DNA of 64,000 bases. It comes from Allopusillimonas ginsengisoli (lineage in GTDB: Bacteria > Pseudomonadota > Gammaproteobacteria > Burkholderiales > Burkholderiaceae_B). The stretch is from NCBI RefSeq assembly GCF_004153455.1, contig NZ_SDQE01000016.1, positions 1 to 64,000 on the forward strand, given 5' to 3'. Positions 17,019 to 25,576 of the stretch are shown in pieces. The position numbers and the translations under genes were made by a program. Each line of letters opens with the position of its first letter. The first letter of the stretch is position 1. Under the pieces are notes generated by a model, which was given only the letters and a program-made list of their open reading frames with translations, did not search any database and had not been told where the DNA came from.

Positions 17019-18173
17019 TCAGTCTTTCAGGAGGGAATGCAGGAGATCGTTGTCCTGCCCAATCTCCGGTGCGGAGCGCATGGGAGGCGGACGCCGCCTG
17101 TCGAAGGAAAGCGGCATGCCGACGAGTGCTATCTCGTCTTCACCACTCTTGCCCAAAATGCCCAGCGCTTGCGTTTGCTCATGATGGTAAAGTTCCGCCG
17201 TCGTCTGGATCGGCGCACAGGGCAGCCCCAGCTTAGCGAGGTGCTGCTGCCAATGTGCTCGCGTCTGTGTCGCCAGCCGTTCGCCAATCAATGTGTCTAT
17301 CTCCATGCGATGCGCGAGGCGTGCGCTGTTGGTCGAAAACCGCTTGTCGACCGCCCATTCCGGATGCGCTAAGGCTTCGCAGAGTTTGGCAAACAAACGG
17401 TCATTGGCGCTGCTGATGATCACATAGCCGTCTGACGCCGCATAAGCACGGTGCGGCACGATAAATGCCACGCCCGAACCATGCCGCCCTCCGGGATTGC
17501 CATCCGCAGCGTAGTTGGCCACCCCAATCGACATCCAGGCAATGGCCGTTTCCAAAAGCGATCCGTTCACCGTGGCGCCAACGCGCTCGCGTTCGCGACG
17601 CAACAGTGCGGACACTATGCCAATAACCGCCCACATACCGCTGCCAAAGTCGACGATGGACACACCCGCGCGCACAGGCGCCTGCCCCTCTTCTCCGGTC
17701 AGACTCATAATGCCTGCAAATGCCTGCATGAGCGGGTCATAACCAGGCAGCGTGTTCAATGGGCCTACATGCCCATAAGCGCCCACTTCACAGTAGACCA
17801 GCGTCGGCTTGCGCTCACGCAGGCTTTCTGCATCCAGGCCATATTGCCCAATACTGCCTGGACGCAGATTGTGAAGAAAGACATCGGCATGCCGCTCGAT
17901 CAGATCATGCAGCGTCGCCAGTTGAACGGGGTTCTTGATGTCCAGAGAGATGGACCGTTTGCCTCGATTGAGCGCATGAAAGGCCGCGCCACATCCCTTC
18001 CACTGGCTTGGGCCCCAACTGCGCGAAGAATCTCCGCTCGCGCGCTCGATTTTCCAGACTTCAGCGCCCAGTCCCGCGAGAATATGGCCTGCAAAAGGCG
18101 CGGACGCGCTGTCTCCAAGCTCCACCACGGTTACACCTGCTAAAGGTAAGTCTTCCTGCATCTGATCCCCCAT
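17019..18173 (-). CDS. CaiB/BaiF family CoA-transferase
   Basis: 384 residues; LAGVTVVELGDSASAPFAGHILAGLGAEV, NRGKRSISLDIKNP, NLRPGSIGQYGLD and the catalytic Asp D175 in VSIVDFGSGMWAV. A second ATG four codons in has a better G-rich leader (GGGGGATCAG), so the start could be 18161. It begins 5 bases after the stop of the upstream CoA-transferase at 18179, a translationally tight pair. Two adjacent CoA-transferases plus a racemase-like one suggest activation of two substrates or intermediates. Confidence 0.88.
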   Translation of the reverse strand: MGDQMQEDLPLAGVTVVELGDSASAPFAGHILAGLGAEVWKIERASGDSSRSWGPSQWKGCGAAFHALNRGKRSISLDIKNPVQLATLHDLIERHADVFLHNLRPGSIGQYGLDAESLRERKPTLVYCEVGAYGHVGPLNTLPGYDPLMQAFAGIMSLTGEEGQAPVRAGVSIVDFGSGMWAVIGIVSALLRRERERVGATVNGSLLETAIAWMSIGVANYAADGNPGGRHGSGVAFIVPHRAYAASDGYVIISSANDRLFAKLCEALAHPEWAVDKRFSTNSARLAHRMEIDTLIGERLATQTRAHWQQHLAKLGLPCAPIQTTAELYHHEQTQALGILGKSGEDEIALVGMPLSFDRRRPPPMRSAPEIGQDNDLLHSLLKD

Positions 18174-18178
18174 TTCAG

Positions 18179-19384
18179 TTACCCGGCTTGCGGCGCCTGC
18201 AATGCTCCGCCCGAGGCCAGAACCTCGTTCGCCTGCTCCGGCGTTATTCCATATTCCCCCAGCAATTGCAACGTATGCTCGCCGTGGCGCGGCGCCGGAT
18301 ATCGCTGTTCGGGTTGGCTTTCACTCCATTCCTGCGGAATACCCAGCATTCTAAGTGTGCCCTCGGTCGGATGCTGCTGCAACTCAAAGAAATTCACCAC
18401 TTTCATGTGGGGATCCTGTATCAACGTGTCGGGCGTATTCATTTCGATGATGGGTATATCGGCCTCATGCAGAATCTCGAGCCACGCTCGAGTCGTTTTG
18501 GTTTCAAAGGTTATGGCCAAAAATTCGTACAGGTAACCGATGTTCTCAGTGCGCCCAAAGATGGTGCTGTAGCGAGGATCTTCCGCCATATCTGCACGCC
18601 CGACAGCGATAAAGAACCGCTGCCAATGACGATCCGTATAAATGTTGACACCAATATAACCATCCTTTGTCTGATAGGGGCGGCGCTCGGGGCTCATCAT
18701 GCGCGAATAGCCCCAATCTCCGATGGGCGGTTCGAATGTATACCCATATAAGTGGTCACCCATGACAAAATGCGCGAACGTTTCAAACATAGGAACAGCG
18801 ACCGATTGGCCACGGCCAGTTTTCTCGCGGTAATACAGCGCCATGGCCACGGCATTGCATGTGGCCATGCCTACAACACGATCAGCGATGGCCGTAGCCA
18901 CATAGGCCGGAGGACCGGCCTTTCTGCTTTGCAGCACAGGCATACCCACCGCGGCCTGAATCAGATCGTCGTAGGCCGGGCGATCCGCATAAGGCCCGCC
19001 AGCGCCAAAGCCGAATGCGCCGCAATAGATCACGCGCGGATTGATCGCCCTGACATCTTCGTATGAAAGTCCGAGCTTGGCCATCGCCTTCGGACGCAGG
19101 CTGTGCACCAATACATCAGCCGACACGATCATCCGCTTGAGCACGTGCAGGCCTTGCGCATGCTTGAGATCCAGCACGATGCTGCGTTTATTGCGATTCA
19201 AATGCAGGAATATGGCGCTCATGCCCTGATTTCGGCAAGGCCCGACGCCTCGCGTTGGATCTCCGTCCGGCGCCTCCACCTTGCATATATCAGCGCCCAT
19301 GTCCGCCAAGAGTAAAGATGCGTAGGGGCCCATGAAATTGGACGTCAGATCAAGGACGCGCACTCCTGTCAAAGGACCGGACAT
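18179..19384 (-). CDS. CaiB/BaiF family CoA-transferase
   Basis: 401 residues; LTGVRVLDLTSNFMGPYASLLLADMGAD, NRNKRSIVLDLKHAQG, SLRPKAMAKLGLSYEDV and catalytic Asp D168 in TAIADRVVGM. AGGGGTAATTGAC precedes the ATG. It sits 5 bases after the Bug gene at 19390 and 5 bases before the next CoA-transferase, so Bug uptake and CoA activation are physically coupled here. Confidence 0.9.
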   Translation of the reverse strand: MSGPLTGVRVLDLTSNFMGPYASLLLADMGADICKVEAPDGDPTRGVGPCRNQGMSAIFLHLNRNKRSIVLDLKHAQGLHVLKRMIVSADVLVHSLRPKAMAKLGLSYEDVRAINPRVIYCGAFGFGAGGPYADRPAYDDLIQAAVGMPVLQSRKAGPPAYVATAIADRVVGMATCNAVAMALYYREKTGRGQSVAVPMFETFAHFVMGDHLYGYTFEPPIGDWGYSRMMSPERRPYQTKDGYIGVNIYTDRHWQRFFIAVGRADMAEDPRYSTIFGRTENIGYLYEFLAITFETKTTRAWLEILHEADIPIIEMNTPDTLIQDPHMKVVNFFELQQHPTEGTLRMLGIPQEWSESQPEQRYPAPRHGEHTLQLLGEYGITPEQANEVLASGGALQAPQAG

Positions 19385-19389
19385 GTCAA

Positions 19390-20415
19390 TTACCCCTGCT
19401 TTAGATTGATCGTCTGGAAAAGCTGCTTCCAGATATCGACTTCTTCCTGAATCTCCTTGACGAAGCGTTCGGGAGAAGACTGTGGGACAGACCCCGTAAG
19501 CGTTGTTTCAACCTGCTTGCGAAACGCTTTATCCGCGAGTACTGTTTCCACATCGCGATTGATACGGTCCACGATCGATGGCGGTGTATTCTTGGGCACG
19601 AAAAATCCTGCCCACAACAGGGGTATATACCCCTCGTATCCCACAGCCTCTTTCAGTGTGGGAACTTCAGAAAGATTCGGGTAACGATCCGGGCTGATGG
19701 CTGCCAACGGTACAACCGCTCCATTATCGAAATAACCTTTGAGCGATGCCGGGTTATTGACGACAACCTGTGTATCACCGCGAATGACGGCCATGTTCAT
19801 TTCGTTGATGTTGCTGAAATCCACTGGCGAATACTTCATATCCAGCTGCTGGTTCAATATGGAGAACGATAGGTTAAAGATGGAGGTCGGCCCTGTACCA
19901 GAAAAGAACACACCCTCTCCACTTTCCTTACTCAAGGCTACCAGAGCCTTCAATGTACCGGCCTTTCTTGCTGTTGCCTCGTTCGTTGCAATAACGAGCT
20001 GGTAGTTGAGAACCTTGCGCACCGGCACAAGGTCAGTAAGAGGATCAAACCTCAGGTTGCGCTGCGTGAACTTGGGCAGGATAGAGCTTTGTGTTCCCAA
20101 CAACAGCGTATAGCCGTCTCGGGCATTCACCACATGCTCGGTGCCAATTACGCCGCCCGCGCCCGGCCGATTTTCGACAATAACAGGCTGCTTCCAGATT
20201 TCCGACAACTTGGGCCCCAGTAGCCGCGCCAGGGTGTCGCCGGAAGAGCCCGGGCCAATAGCCAGAACGATCTTCACCGGTTGCGTGGGCCATTCGTCTG
20301 CGTGGACATCTCCACTCGTCACCATACCGCTCATCCCTATGACAGCCGCGGCCATACTGACCTTCAGCCAACGGCGGCGCAGCGGGTAAATATTCCGTGC
20401 GTACTGCATTACCAT
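19390..20415 (-). CDS. Bug-type TTT substrate-binding protein (divergent)
   Basis: 341 residues with a signal peptide (RRRWLKVSMAAAVIGMSGMV...VHA). Core motifs: PVKIVLAIGPGSSGDTLARL, VIVENRPGAGGVIGTEHVV, VPLAAISPDRYPNLSEVPT. It departs from the other receptors: the usual HIPYKG segment is replaced by YSPVDFSNINEMNMAVIRGD, and the C-terminus QEEVDIWKQLFQTINLKQG is longer. The altered ligand-proximal segment suggests a different ligand class. GGAG lies 7 bases before the ATG. Part of the thiolase-like operon. Confidence 0.88.
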   Translation of the reverse strand: MVMQYARNIYPLRRRWLKVSMAAAVIGMSGMVTSGDVHADEWPTQPVKIVLAIGPGSSGDTLARLLGPKLSEIWKQPVIVENRPGAGGVIGTEHVVNARDGYTLLLGTQSSILPKFTQRNLRFDPLTDLVPVRKVLNYQLVIATNEATARKAGTLKALVALSKESGEGVFFSGTGPTSIFNLSFSILNQQLDMKYSPVDFSNINEMNMAVIRGDTQVVVNNPASLKGYFDNGAVVPLAAISPDRYPNLSEVPTLKEAVGYEGYIPLLWAGFFVPKNTPPSIVDRINRDVETVLADKAFRKQVETTLTGSVPQSSPERFVKEIQEEVDIWKQLFQTINLKQG

Positions 20416-20451
20416 GACTCGTCTCCTTGAATAGTATTTTGAACAACACTT

Positions 20452-20898
20452 TTATCTTTCTGTCCCTGCTGGTCGGGCAATACCCTCAGCCAGATCAAAC
20501 ACCGGAAGGTTCTGCTTGCCGCGCAGCTGAAACTCGACCTGTACAGCCTTGCCGATGGCGATGTCCTCTGGCGCACCGTTAATCTGGCTGAACAGGTAAT
20601 AGCCCTCTTCCATCTGAATGAAGCCTACGGTATACGGTACGATCGACGCCCATGTTTGCGTAGGGCCGCGCATGACGGTGCTAAATGAGTACACAGTGCC
20701 GCGCCCGCAGGATTCTTTCCATTCAAGCGCCTGGACTCCACAATGGGGGCAAAACGAATGCGCTGGCCATACCGCCTGCTCGCAACTGCCGCAAACCTGA
20801 TAGGTCAGTCGGCTCTCTTGGAGCGCCGACCAATATGGCTCGGCATCCAGCAGCGGATACGGCTGCGGCCACCCCTCTATATAGTTGATTTCACTCAT
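20452..20898 (-). CDS. Zn-ribbon / OB-fold protein (DUF35 family)
   Basis: 148 residues. A rubredoxin-like zinc ribbon with C36-G-S-C39 and C50-P-H-C53, then an OB-fold: GRGTVYSFSTVMRGPT, VPYTVGFIQMEEGYYLFSQI, and GKAVQVEFQL. DUF35 proteins act as partners of thiolase-superfamily enzymes (3-ketoacyl-CoA thiolases, HMG-CoA synthases, and the steroid side-chain aldolases built as Ltp2 with a DUF35 domain). It lies 25 bases behind the thiolase-like gene, the arrangement expected for such a complex. Confidence 0.9.
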   Translation of the reverse strand: MSEINYIEGWPQPYPLLDAEPYWSALQESRLTYQVCGSCEQAVWPAHSFCPHCGVQALEWKESCGRGTVYSFSTVMRGPTQTWASIVPYTVGFIQMEEGYYLFSQINGAPEDIAIGKAVQVEFQLRGKQNLPVFDLAEGIARPAGTER

Positions 20899-20923
20899 GG
20901 AATACTCTGCTCAAACTTGAAGT

Positions 20924-22135
20924 TCACTGGGCTCTGGCCAGAATCGTTACCCCGCCCGCGGCAAGCATGCCGCCCGCGCCTTGAACCATCACGGTTCGAG
21001 GACGCGTGTTCGGCGATATGCCCAACCCTGCACCGCGGAGCTGGCGTACGGCCTCGACATAGCTGTCCATGTTGCAGGAGATGCCTGGTTGGCCGAAGGA
21101 TAGCCAACCTCCGTTGGTGTCGGTCGGTAAATCACCATCCACGCCTGTACGGCCATCGCGGTACAGGTTGATTCCTTCGCCCTTTCGCGCGAAGCCGAGA
21201 TCCTCCAGAATCATGGGTCCCATATGCGCAAAGTTCACCGATATCTGCGTCATATCTATGTCGGCAGGCGTAAGGCCTGAATGCGCGTAAGCCTGTCGGG
21301 CCGCTTCGGCCGTGGCGGTATATGTCAGATTGGGAAACGTGCCCAAGCCCGGGAACTTGCAACGGTGCATATTTATGCGATCAGTCAGATACTCATGCGT
21401 GGATGCCGATCCATATCCCATCACATAGATAGCACCTGGGATGGCGCGCGCCTTCTCCACCGATGTCACCACCAATGCCCCTCCCGTACCTCCGCCCCAG
21501 GTGGAACACATCCAGCGCCGCAACGGGGTCGCTACATATGGCGATGACAGCACCTTGTCGCGATCGATCTCGCCAAATCGGGCCTTGGCCGCATGGGGGT
21601 GATGCACGCCCCAGCGCTGGTTGGCGATCGCCACATCCGCCAGGTCTGCCTCCGTGATGCCGAACTCATGGAAGTATCGATGCGCTGCCTGCCCATAGAG
21701 TGCTGGAATAATGGGTCCGTAAGGAATCTCGAACTGTGGATCGGCATCGGCTTCAGCACCCATCGCGACCGCATCAACGAACAGCTCGGTCGCATCGCTT
21801 TGCAAGCACAGTACGTAGTCCGCCCTTCCCGACGCTATCATCTGAGAAGCCATCCCCACAGATGCCGTCAGCCCTGAGCCATGCATCGTCAACTCGGTGT
21901 TCAGTGTCACCGGCATGTGCATATGCGACACGAAGATATTGCTCCATTGCGAGCGCTTGTCAGCCCAGGGCGACCGACCCGTAAAGACTGCGTCAATCCG
22001 GTCCTTGCTGATTCCCGCGTCTGCCAGCGCTTTATGCGTAGCCTCCACGGCAAGTTGCAAAGGGTCTTTTCGGTTGCTGCGGGAGGCATAAGCATCCCCC
22101 ATCCCCACGATCGCGGCGACTGGTTGGGAAGACAT
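20924..22135 (-). CDS. Thiolase-superfamily protein lacking thiolase catalytic residues; candidate retro-aldolase subunit
   Basis: 403 residues from the ATG at 22135, 5 bases after GAGGAG; a GTG two codons earlier has no room for a ribosome site. The fold is SCP2-thiolase-like: VAAIVGMGDAY, RIDAVFTG, WGGGTGGALVVTS, and a C-terminal NGGWLSFGQPG ... QGAGGMLAAGG. All three thiolase catalytic positions are changed: nucleophile Cys is H85 (TMHGSGL), the His of GHP is Q349 (GQPG) and the second Cys is Q385. Thiolysis is therefore unlikely. The adjacent DUF35 gene plus MaoC and acyl-CoA dehydrogenase match the gene set around steroid Ltp2-type aldolases, so a retro-aldol cleavage of a beta-hydroxyacyl-CoA is my inference. 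Confidence 0.85.
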   Translation of the reverse strand: MSSQPVAAIVGMGDAYASRSNRKDPLQLAVEATHKALADAGISKDRIDAVFTGRSPWADKRSQWSNIFVSHMHMPVTLNTELTMHGSGLTASVGMASQMIASGRADYVLCLQSDATELFVDAVAMGAEADADPQFEIPYGPIIPALYGQAAHRYFHEFGITEADLADVAIANQRWGVHHPHAAKARFGEIDRDKVLSSPYVATPLRRWMCSTWGGGTGGALVVTSVEKARAIPGAIYVMGYGSASTHEYLTDRINMHRCKFPGLGTFPNLTYTATAEAARQAYAHSGLTPADIDMTQISVNFAHMGPMILEDLGFARKGEGINLYRDGRTGVDGDLPTDTNGGWLSFGQPGISCNMDSYVEAVRQLRGAGLGISPNTRPRTVMVQGAGGMLAAGGVTILARAQ

Positions 22136-22144
22136 GAGCACTCC

Positions 22145-22645
22145 TCAACTTTGCACTGCAGGCAGGGAGGAAGCCACCAGCGCATCCAGATCTTCACGTT
22201 TGCGCAACATCAGCAGACTCCACTCGCCTTGCTGCACGATCTCTCCGTCCTGGTTCAACACCTTGATCAGAAATCTGGTGACACCATACTTGTCATCCTT
22301 ATCCTTTTTGCCGATGACCTCGGCAACAGCATAGATGGTGTCGTTGATGCACACGGGCTTTAGAAAACGCATGTTATCGATGCCATAGTTGGCCTGGATG
22401 CCCAGACCAAACTGGATCAGGCCCGTGGCAATGGAGTAGGTGAGCGCACCCTGAACTAGGCGTTTGGCAAATCGGGTTTTCGACGAGTAGACAACGTTGG
22501 AATGAATAGCGATCCAGTTTCCGGTCAACGCACAATAGTTGACCACGTCAGTCTCGGTCACCGTGCGTCCGCCAGAACAGAAGGTTTGGCCAACCTCCAG
22601 CTCATCATACGTCTCGTTTATCTGATTATTAATCAAGGCACTCAT
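22145..22645 (-). CDS. MaoC-like hydratase
   Basis: 166 residues, hot-dog fold: TYDELEVGQTFCSGGRTVTETDVVNYC, HSNVVYSSKTRFAKRLVQG, and NMRFLKPVCINDTIYAVAEV. At the D-x4-H hydratase motif the Asp is N43 and the His is H48, the same exchange as in the MaoC at 13419. AAGGAGACGGGC precedes the ATG. It lies 9 bases before the thiolase-like gene, between it and the acyl-CoA dehydrogenase, where a hydratase feeding the putative aldolase would be expected. Confidence 0.87.
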   Translation of the reverse strand: MSALINNQINETYDELEVGQTFCSGGRTVTETDVVNYCALTGNWIAIHSNVVYSSKTRFAKRLVQGALTYSIATGLIQFGLGIQANYGIDNMRFLKPVCINDTIYAVAEVIGKKDKDDKYGVTRFLIKVLNQDGEIVQQGEWSLLMLRKREDLDALVASSLPAVQS

Positions 22646-22677
22646 GCCCGTCTCCTTATCAATGCATGAATTCGGTA

Positions 22678-23823
22678 TCAGTTAAGCCGCATCGACTTTG
22701 CGATGATGGTCTTCTGAATCTGTGAAGTGCCGCCACCAATCGTGGACTGAACGCTTTCACGGAGATAGCGCTCCATATCCGCCTCAGGCAGATTGGCATA
22801 GCCGCCAAGCACTTGCATACCTGTCAGCGCGCATTGCTTCAACGTCTCGGAACCATACAGCTTGGCCATTGACACTTCCCGGCTGCACGGCACGTGGTCT
22901 GCCGCCAGTTTGGCTGCGCGATAACACAACAGGCGCGCCGCATCGACCTCAGTCTGCCGATCGGCCAGCATGTGCTTCAGCACCTGAAAATCCCACAGCT
23001 GCTTGCCGAACTGAATCCGTTCATGGGCGTAGCGCACCGCAGCGGACACAGCCGTCTGCGCATTGCCCACGTAAGCGGCGGCAACCGAGCATCGCTCCAG
23101 CTCCAGGTGCTCAGTAATGATCTTCCAACCCTGGCCTTCTGCACCCAACAGGGCATCGCCAGGAACGCGTACGTTGTCCAGGAATATTTCCGTTGTGCCT
23201 GTGGCATGGCGAGACAATGTCGGCAGTTTGTTGATAATCAATCCAGGCGTATCGTTCGGAATCAGCAGTATCGACAGCCCCCCGTGTTTGTCATGAGGGT
23301 CGGTGCGCACCAGCATGGCGATCACCACATCCCGGGCGGCCGCACCGCTGCACCACAACTTCTGACCACTCACTATCCAATCGCCATTCTCGTCGCGGCG
23401 TGCACGGGTCTTGGTGTTCGATGCATCTGACCCAGCGTCGGGTTCGGAAATCGATACCGAGAAACGAATTTTTCCATCGATAAAGGGTTGGATGTACCGC
23501 TGCTTCTGCTCAGGCGTGCCGAACTTAGCAATATTCATCGCCGTAAACGTTGGTACGAGAATCGCGGCAGCGAAGTCAAAACCGTACTTGCCCAAACCCT
23601 CGGCCATCAAGGTATAGTCAAAAATATTGCCTCCAGCCCCGCCCTCTTCTTCGCTGAACAGCAATCCCAGCCAGCCCTGCTTGGCGATTTTCTCGTAGGC
23701 TTCATAGGGATAGTCACGGTTCTGATCACACTTTCGGATGTACTCCAAAGTAATCTCGTTATCCATGAACTTGTTCACGCTATCGAGCCACATCTGTTCC
23801 GATTCATCGAGGAAATTTGCCAT
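22678..23823 (-). CDS. Acyl-CoA dehydrogenase family protein
   Basis: 381 residues, full length. Seen: KQGWLGLLFSEEEGGAGGN, FSVSISEPDAGSDASNTKT (FAD-binding and substrate loop), GDWIVSGQKLWCSGAAARD, RIQFGKQLWDFQVLKHMLAD and YLRESVQSTIGGGTSQIQKT at the C-terminus. First gene of the operon 23823 to 15800. It would introduce the double bond hydrated by the adjacent MaoC. The promoter region ahead of it holds a bipartite element shared with the 28231 operon. Confidence 0.92.
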   Translation of the reverse strand: MANFLDESEQMWLDSVNKFMDNEITLEYIRKCDQNRDYPYEAYEKIAKQGWLGLLFSEEEGGAGGNIFDYTLMAEGLGKYGFDFAAAILVPTFTAMNIAKFGTPEQKQRYIQPFIDGKIRFSVSISEPDAGSDASNTKTRARRDENGDWIVSGQKLWCSGAAARDVVIAMLVRTDPHDKHGGLSILLIPNDTPGLIINKLPTLSRHATGTTEIFLDNVRVPGDALLGAEGQGWKIITEHLELERCSVAAAYVGNAQTAVSAAVRYAHERIQFGKQLWDFQVLKHMLADRQTEVDAARLLCYRAAKLAADHVPCSREVSMAKLYGSETLKQCALTGMQVLGGYANLPEADMERYLRESVQSTIGGGTSQIQKTIIAKSMRLN

Positions 23824-23907
23824 GATTCAGTTACTCCTTGGTGTAGTAGGTACGTTCGGAAATGCATCCGTTTGCAGATACCTACAGACTATGGAAAGCA
23901 GCCGATG

Positions 23908-23935
23908 AATCCAAGTTGCAAATTTCGAAATACAG
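23908..23935 (-). promoter_or_regulatory. Bipartite element shared with 28304-28332, copy 1
   Basis: Read on the plus strand: AATCCAA, 6 bases, AATTTCGAAAT, then ACAG. The copy at 28304 has AATCCAA, 6 bases, AATTTCGAAAT, one extra base, ACAG. The core ATTTCGAAAT is palindromic. It lies 85-112 bases upstream of the acyl-CoA dehydrogenase start in the same orientation as the other copy relative to its operon. Distance and pairing next to a LysR gene suggest a LysR site. Confidence 0.62.
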
Positions 23936-24076
23936 CTTCGAGGAACCCGAAGCATGACTCAAACAGAAAGGCGCATGCGCTCGCCCTCAGCCTGCATGAA
24001 TCTGGGCATCACGTCTTCTGTAGAAACGAATCCACGCGCCTTTGTTCAACGACCTTGCCGAGCCACCCGCTGGCGC

Positions 24077-25498
24077 TTACCGGCAACTGCGCGCCAACAC
24101 CTCTGCCAATGCGCGTCCGCCTTGGCTGTCATCCCAAAGAGCTGCCCCAAGATGCGCGACCAACTTTTCACCGTTGTGCAAGCCATGGCCTTTTTCGGCA
24201 ATCTGCACTTTGGTAAGTGGCTTGCGCGGCGTACCAACGCTGTCTACCACCAGGCTGTACTGTTCGTTGCCGTCGGTGAAGCGTATGCGTACACCCGTAG
24301 CGAAATGATTTGGGTAATACTCGCGTGTAATTGCCTCACTCAGCACAAAATGCACTTTCTGTGCAACCTCCAGAATCGCAGAGTCGTTCAGGTAGTCGTC
24401 CCCGTAAGCATCGTAGCGATAAGGCCCGTAAACCAGCGTTGCCCCGACGATATAGGGGCAACTGTACTGCGCGGCCATGCTGGATTGCGGATTCCTCAGC
24501 ATGTGCTGATCGGCGATAAGCTGAGGGCCGCTGATGGTAATAGACTCAATCGTGGATAGGGGCACACTGAAACCGCTGGTGACTTCTCGCAGCGCATCAA
24601 TGCTGGAATGGAACAGCCTGCAACAGGCGTAGGGCTTGAAGCTGATATTATGGATCTGCAATTGGGCGGCAGGTGTGACGTGGCGCAACTGGCCCCCGAA
24701 TAGCGCCGCCAACCCATACATGCCCTCGACCACGCGATGCGGCGACGTGACCGAAGACATAAGCGCAAATTCCGCCGCCAACACGCCATTTCGAGCGCCA
24801 AAACCCGCGTGAACACGCTTAACCTCACCGCCGTTCGATTCGGCTGAAAACTGCATTGCACCGCAGGCTTGCGACAGCGCATGCCCCCAGGCGGCCGTCA
24901 GCATCTCTCGAGTGACGGCATGTGCGCGCTGATAGGCATGCAAGCAGATGCAGGCGGTGGCGGCTCCAAATGAGCCGAAGACCGAAGTAGGATGAAAGCC
25001 GCGATGCACCGTTTCCATGCCACCCGCCGAACTGCCGAGCAAAGCCATGGCTTCGTAGCCAGCGATCACCGCTCGAAAGAGATCTACCTGAGGGGCATCA
25101 GTCGCAGCAGCCTGAGCCAACGCGGCAGGAATGATCACCGAGCCCGGATGACTCAACGTTTCGTCGTGCGTATCGTCCAGTTCCATGCTGTGTGCGGCTG
25201 TACCATGCACCAGTGCAGCGATCGACGGATCAGCCAGCCAGCCTTCGCATAAAACCGGGCTCGCGCCTGTGCCAGAGAAGCGTTCAGCCCACCGGGCAAT
25301 CTCACGCGTCCAGGGACGCGCCGCGCCCCACATCGACACAATGAAGTTATCCAGCAGCAGTTGGCGCAGCGCCTCGACATCGGCATCACGGGGTTGTGCA
25401 TTGGCCACGAGAGCAATGTAATCCGCGAGCTCCGCGGTCATATCAATACCTGCTGCGTCACGTACGTAATCGCCGCCAAGTTTGGAAAGCTGAATCAC
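24077..25498 (-). CDS. MmgE/PrpD family protein
   Basis: 473 residues if started at the GTG 25498 (AAGG 8 bases upstream); an ATG at 25441 (AGG in its leader) is equally plausible and gives 454. Family signs: ALVHGTAAHSMELDDTHDETLSHPGSV, GFHPTSVFGSFGAATA, SFKPYACCRLFHSSIDALRE, a layout matching the 1370 protein. It is the last gene of the operon starting at 28231. As with the first PrpD copy it sits near Bug receptors, a recurring pair in this window. Confidence 0.85.
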   Translation of the reverse strand: MIQLSKLGGDYVRDAAGIDMTAELADYIALVANAQPRDADVEALRQLLLDNFIVSMWGAARPWTREIARWAERFSGTGASPVLCEGWLADPSIAALVHGTAAHSMELDDTHDETLSHPGSVIIPAALAQAAATDAPQVDLFRAVIAGYEAMALLGSSAGGMETVHRGFHPTSVFGSFGAATACICLHAYQRAHAVTREMLTAAWGHALSQACGAMQFSAESNGGEVKRVHAGFGARNGVLAAEFALMSSVTSPHRVVEGMYGLAALFGGQLRHVTPAAQLQIHNISFKPYACCRLFHSSIDALREVTSGFSVPLSTIESITISGPQLIADQHMLRNPQSSMAAQYSCPYIVGATLVYGPYRYDAYGDDYLNDSAILEVAQKVHFVLSEAITREYYPNHFATGVRIRFTDGNEQYSLVVDSVGTPRKPLTKVQIAEKGHGLHNGEKLVAHLGAALWDDSQGGRALAEVLARSCR

Positions 25499-25576
25499 GG
25501 TCTATACCTTGATTTGTGGTTATCCGTGTTGAAACTCCCCGCTACCGAAAGCAGAACGTACGGGGCTGATCAACGC

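Noticed and set aside
18008-18751. 247-codon frame on the plus strand
   Set aside because: Antisense to two CoA-transferase genes and spans their junction; no ribosome site or homology.
24077-25498. Overlapping plus-strand frames near 23488-24559
   Set aside because: They cross the boundary between two minus-strand genes and a promoter; no support.
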